In this document: piece after piece, positions 62,035 through 64,000 of the stretch
Position numbering within the stretch: the stretch's first letter is position 1
Layout: each line of letters opens with the position of its first letter
Assembly: GCF_004354085.1 (NCBI RefSeq)
Contig: NZ_SMSE01000001.1
Location: 357,335-421,334, forward strand
DNA from: Seongchinamella unica
GTDB lineage: Bacteria > Pseudomonadota > Gammaproteobacteria > Pseudomonadales > Halieaceae
Direction of reading: 5' to 3'
Length of the DNA stretch: 64,000 nt
Program-made: the position numbers and the translations under genes
Notes under the pieces: generated by a model
The model's database searches: none
Told to the model about the DNA's origin: nothing
The model's input: the letters and a program-made list of their open reading frames with translations, nothing else

Positions 62035-62042
62035 GCCACCTC

Positions 62043-64000
62043 CTAGCCGAGTTCCAGCCGCTGGCCGGTCAGTTCATTGATCTGGCCGATCAGCATACGG
62101 AAGTTAAAAGGCTTGCCCATATAGCCATTACAGCCAGCTTCTTCGGCGAGCGTCCGGTGTTTCACTCCGGTCCGCGAGGTAATCATAATCACCGGGATGT
62201 GGCTGTAACGGGCAGAATTACGGATTTCCCGCAGGGTCTGGATACCATCCTTCACGGGCATTTCCACGTCCAGCAAAATGACATCGGGCAATTGCTCGGT
62301 GGTGTTGAGCCAGTCAATGGCCACCGCCCCGTTCTCCGCGGTGGCAGTTTCTATACCCACGGTCTCAAGCTGACTGGTAGCCACCATACGCTGGGTCCGG
62401 GAGTCATCGACCACCAGCGCGACAAATTTATCTTCCTCGGGCTGGTCCTCGGGGACGGCGATACCCTGGCCGTCGCCGTAGCAACTGACCAGTACGTTGA
62501 GATCCAGTGCGACAACTGCTTCGCCATCCGCCGTGGTCGCGGCACCGGCGACGCCCGGTACAGACGCGAACTGGGCCCCCAGGGAGCGAATCACCAGTTC
62601 CAGCGCTTCCTCCACGTCATCGATGGCGATGGCCATGTAACGCGACTCTGAACCCGCCACGATAACCGGCAGAGTGCTCCGCCAGCTCGAGCGATCAGGA
62701 AGACTGCCACTGTTGCACAGGGTGCCCAGGTAGGCAGGCTCACATTCCATGCCTTGCAGCCGCATGGTTTCACCCCGCTCTACGGCGGCAAAGAAATCAT
62801 CGACCGGCACCTCGTCAACACACACCAATCCACCCAGGGGGATGGCATAAGAGTTCTCCCCGGAGGTGACCAGCAGGGCCCCGTTGACGGTGACGTTGGT
62901 CGGTATGCGCACATGAAAAGACGTGCCCTTACCTACTTCCGACTCGATACGCACATCGCCGCCCATCTCCTGCAATTCGCTGCGGACGATATCCATGCCC
63001 ACCCCGCGGCCGGAAATCTGGCTAAGCTGGGCGGCGGTCGAAAATCCCTTATGGAAAATCAGGTTGAGGGCTTCTTCGTCGCTAAGGGCATCGGCATCGA
63101 CATCAAGCCCCTTGCGTACCGCAGACTCGCGCATTGCTTCAGGATCAATACCGCGACCATCGTCGGACAGCACAATGATCGAATCGGAACCCGACATGCG
63201 TACATCCAGTGTGACCTGTCCTACCGACGGTTTGCCGCTGGCTTTGCGCTCCTCCGTGGATTCGATGCCGTGGTCCAGCGCGTTACGCACCATGTGCTCG
63301 AGAATCGTCTGGCAGCGAGCATAGTCATCCCTGTCCAGGGTGCCGACCTCGTTGGCGACCCGGAAAGCAACATCCTTGCCGAGGTCGTTGCTGACCGTGC
63401 GCACCAGGCGCCGCAATCCCGGCATCAGGCGGGACACCGGCACCACCCTGGCAGCGCGGATCGAGGAGCCGATGGAACTGATTACGGTCGCCTGTTGCTT
63501 CAGTAACGCTTCCGCCTGAGCGTTGTGGCGGCTCGCCAGCTCGATCAGGTCGGCCAGATCCTCGACGCCCTCGCGGAGAATATTGGCAGCTTCCTGCAGT
63601 TCGCTGTACTGGTCCATCTCCAGGGCATCCAGCTCGGCCGAATGATTGCTGCTCCTGGCATTGACGTTGAACAGGGCTCGATCGGCAATATCCGCGATAT
63701 GCGCCCGGACTGACGACAGGCGTCCCTGCAGTTCCGCTGAGGCCCGTTTGTTGCGATTGGTGCTCTGGGCAGTTCGTACCCCCAACTGCTGGGCCTGATT
63801 GGTCAGGTTGAGTAACAGGTCCAGTTTTTCGGACGTAATGCGCACTGACTGCTGGGCCGCCAGCGCCCGGGCGCCCTCGTCTGCCAGCTTCTTGTCTTCC
63901 TGCTTGCGTTTGCGATCCCGATCGGCCTGATCCGAGGCTGCGGTGGCGGGAATAACCTGTTCTGTTGATTGCTCCGAGTTCTCCGTGACGCTGTGGTCCG
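62043..64000 (-). CDS. ChpA/CheA-type hybrid histidine kinase (partial, 5' end off window)
   Basis: The frame stays open to the right edge, so only the C-terminal part (about 650 residues) is visible; a GTG at 63845 is not the real start. Domains: dimerisation helices (RITSEKLDLLLNLTNQAQQLG), ATPase with EHMVRNALDHGIES (N-box), DDGRGID and FSTAAQLSQISGRGVGMDIV, a CheW-like regulatory domain, and a terminal receiver with the Asp in ILLDVEMPVKDG. This is the ChpA/PilL-type kinase for twitching motility or surface sensing. The His-phosphotransfer domains expected upstream are outside the window. Confidence 0.92.
   Translation of the reverse strand, partial: DHSVTENSEQSTEQVIPATAASDQADRDRKRKQEDKKLADEGARALAAQQSVRITSEKLDLLLNLTNQAQQLGVRTAQSTNRNKRASAELQGRLSSVRAHIADIADRALFNVNARSSNHSAELDALEMDQYSELQEAANILREGVEDLADLIELASRHNAQAEALLKQQATVISSIGSSIRAARVVPVSRLMPGLRRLVRTVSNDLGKDVAFRVANEVGTLDRDDYARCQTILEHMVRNALDHGIESTEERKASGKPSVGQVTLDVRMSGSDSIIVLSDDGRGIDPEAMRESAVRKGLDVDADALSDEEALNLIFHKGFSTAAQLSQISGRGVGMDIVRSELQEMGGDVRIESEVGKGTSFHVRIPTNVTVNGALLVTSGENSYAIPLGGLVCVDEVPVDDFFAAVERGETMRLQGMECEPAYLGTLCNSGSLPDRSSWRSTLPVIVAGSESRYMAIAIDDVEEALELVIRSLGAQFASVPGVAGAATTADGEAVVALDLNVLVSCYGDGQGIAVPEDQPEEDKFVALVVDDSRTQRMVATSQLETVGIETATAENGAVAIDWLNTTEQLPDVILLDVEMPVKDGIQTLREIRNSARYSHIPVIMITSRTGVKHRTLAEEAGCNGYMGKPFNFRMLIGQINELTGQRLELG

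Overview
The window joins two different kinds of DNA. Positions 1 to about 27,533 are one end of an integrative and conjugative element (ICE) of the PFGI-1/SPI-7 class, with MPF_G-type conjugation genes. It sits against the 3' end of guaA. Positions 27,521 to 64,000 are a GC-rich gammaproteobacterial chromosome. Gene content and protein style (guaBA, xseA, a Crp-like regulator, prfB with its frameshift, rimO/rsmE, a large TonB receptor, steroid/acyl-CoA genes, a ChpA-type chemosensory kinase) suggest a marine gammaproteobacterium, perhaps Halieaceae/Cellvibrionales. That taxonomic call is an inference.

ICE layout, read leftwards from guaA: att core and integrase arm sites, P4-type tyrosine integrase, AlpA-like regulator, a divergent S24-repressor/YdaS-Cro-like switch, ParB, DUF2857, STY4528-type replication protein, the TIGR03761 protein, a small basic protein plus an actin-like ParM ATPase, DUF3577, RadC, DUF6573, a structured non-coding block, a second tyrosine-recombinase-like gene, PilL, then the conjugation block (TIGR03759, lytic transglycosylase, TIGR03765, TraD, TIGR03747 | cargo | RAQPRD, TIGR03758, TIGR03745, TIGR03750, TIGR03746, TIGR03749, TIGR03752). 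The element runs off the left edge; TraC, the rest of the type IV secretion genes and the other att site are not in view.

The cargo (3,421-9,476) interrupts the conjugation operon between TIGR03747 and RAQPRD. It holds an Mrr-type nuclease fused to a STAND NTPase, an OLD-type ATPase/TOPRIM nuclease, and a three-gene RES/Xre toxin-antitoxin operon ending in a DEDDh exonuclease and led by two identical palindromic operators. The first two genes are visibly AT-rich compared with the rest. This is the best candidate for a little-described defence system. A second unusual signal is a series of tandem hairpin leaders in front of DUF3577, RadC, DUF6573 and the recombinase-like gene; in two of them the ribosome-binding site is inside a perfect stem.

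Chromosome layout: guaA-guaB (GMP synthesis) divergent from xseA; a Crp/Fnr regulator; a signalling trio (receiver-adenylate cyclase, response regulator, histidine kinase); lipoprotein-lysS-prfB; sulfurtransferase; DUF2244; enoyl-CoA hydratase; rimO-rsmE; TonB receptor; CBS protein; msrA; a small proteostasis-like cluster ending in htpX; EthD-like, DUF1499 and an HtrA-type protease; a lipid/steroid-type cluster (SDR, two acyl-CoA dehydrogenases, ketosteroid isomerase); a GGDEF-EAL protein; three unrecognised small genes; and CheW plus a ChpA/CheA hybrid kinase cut by the right edge.
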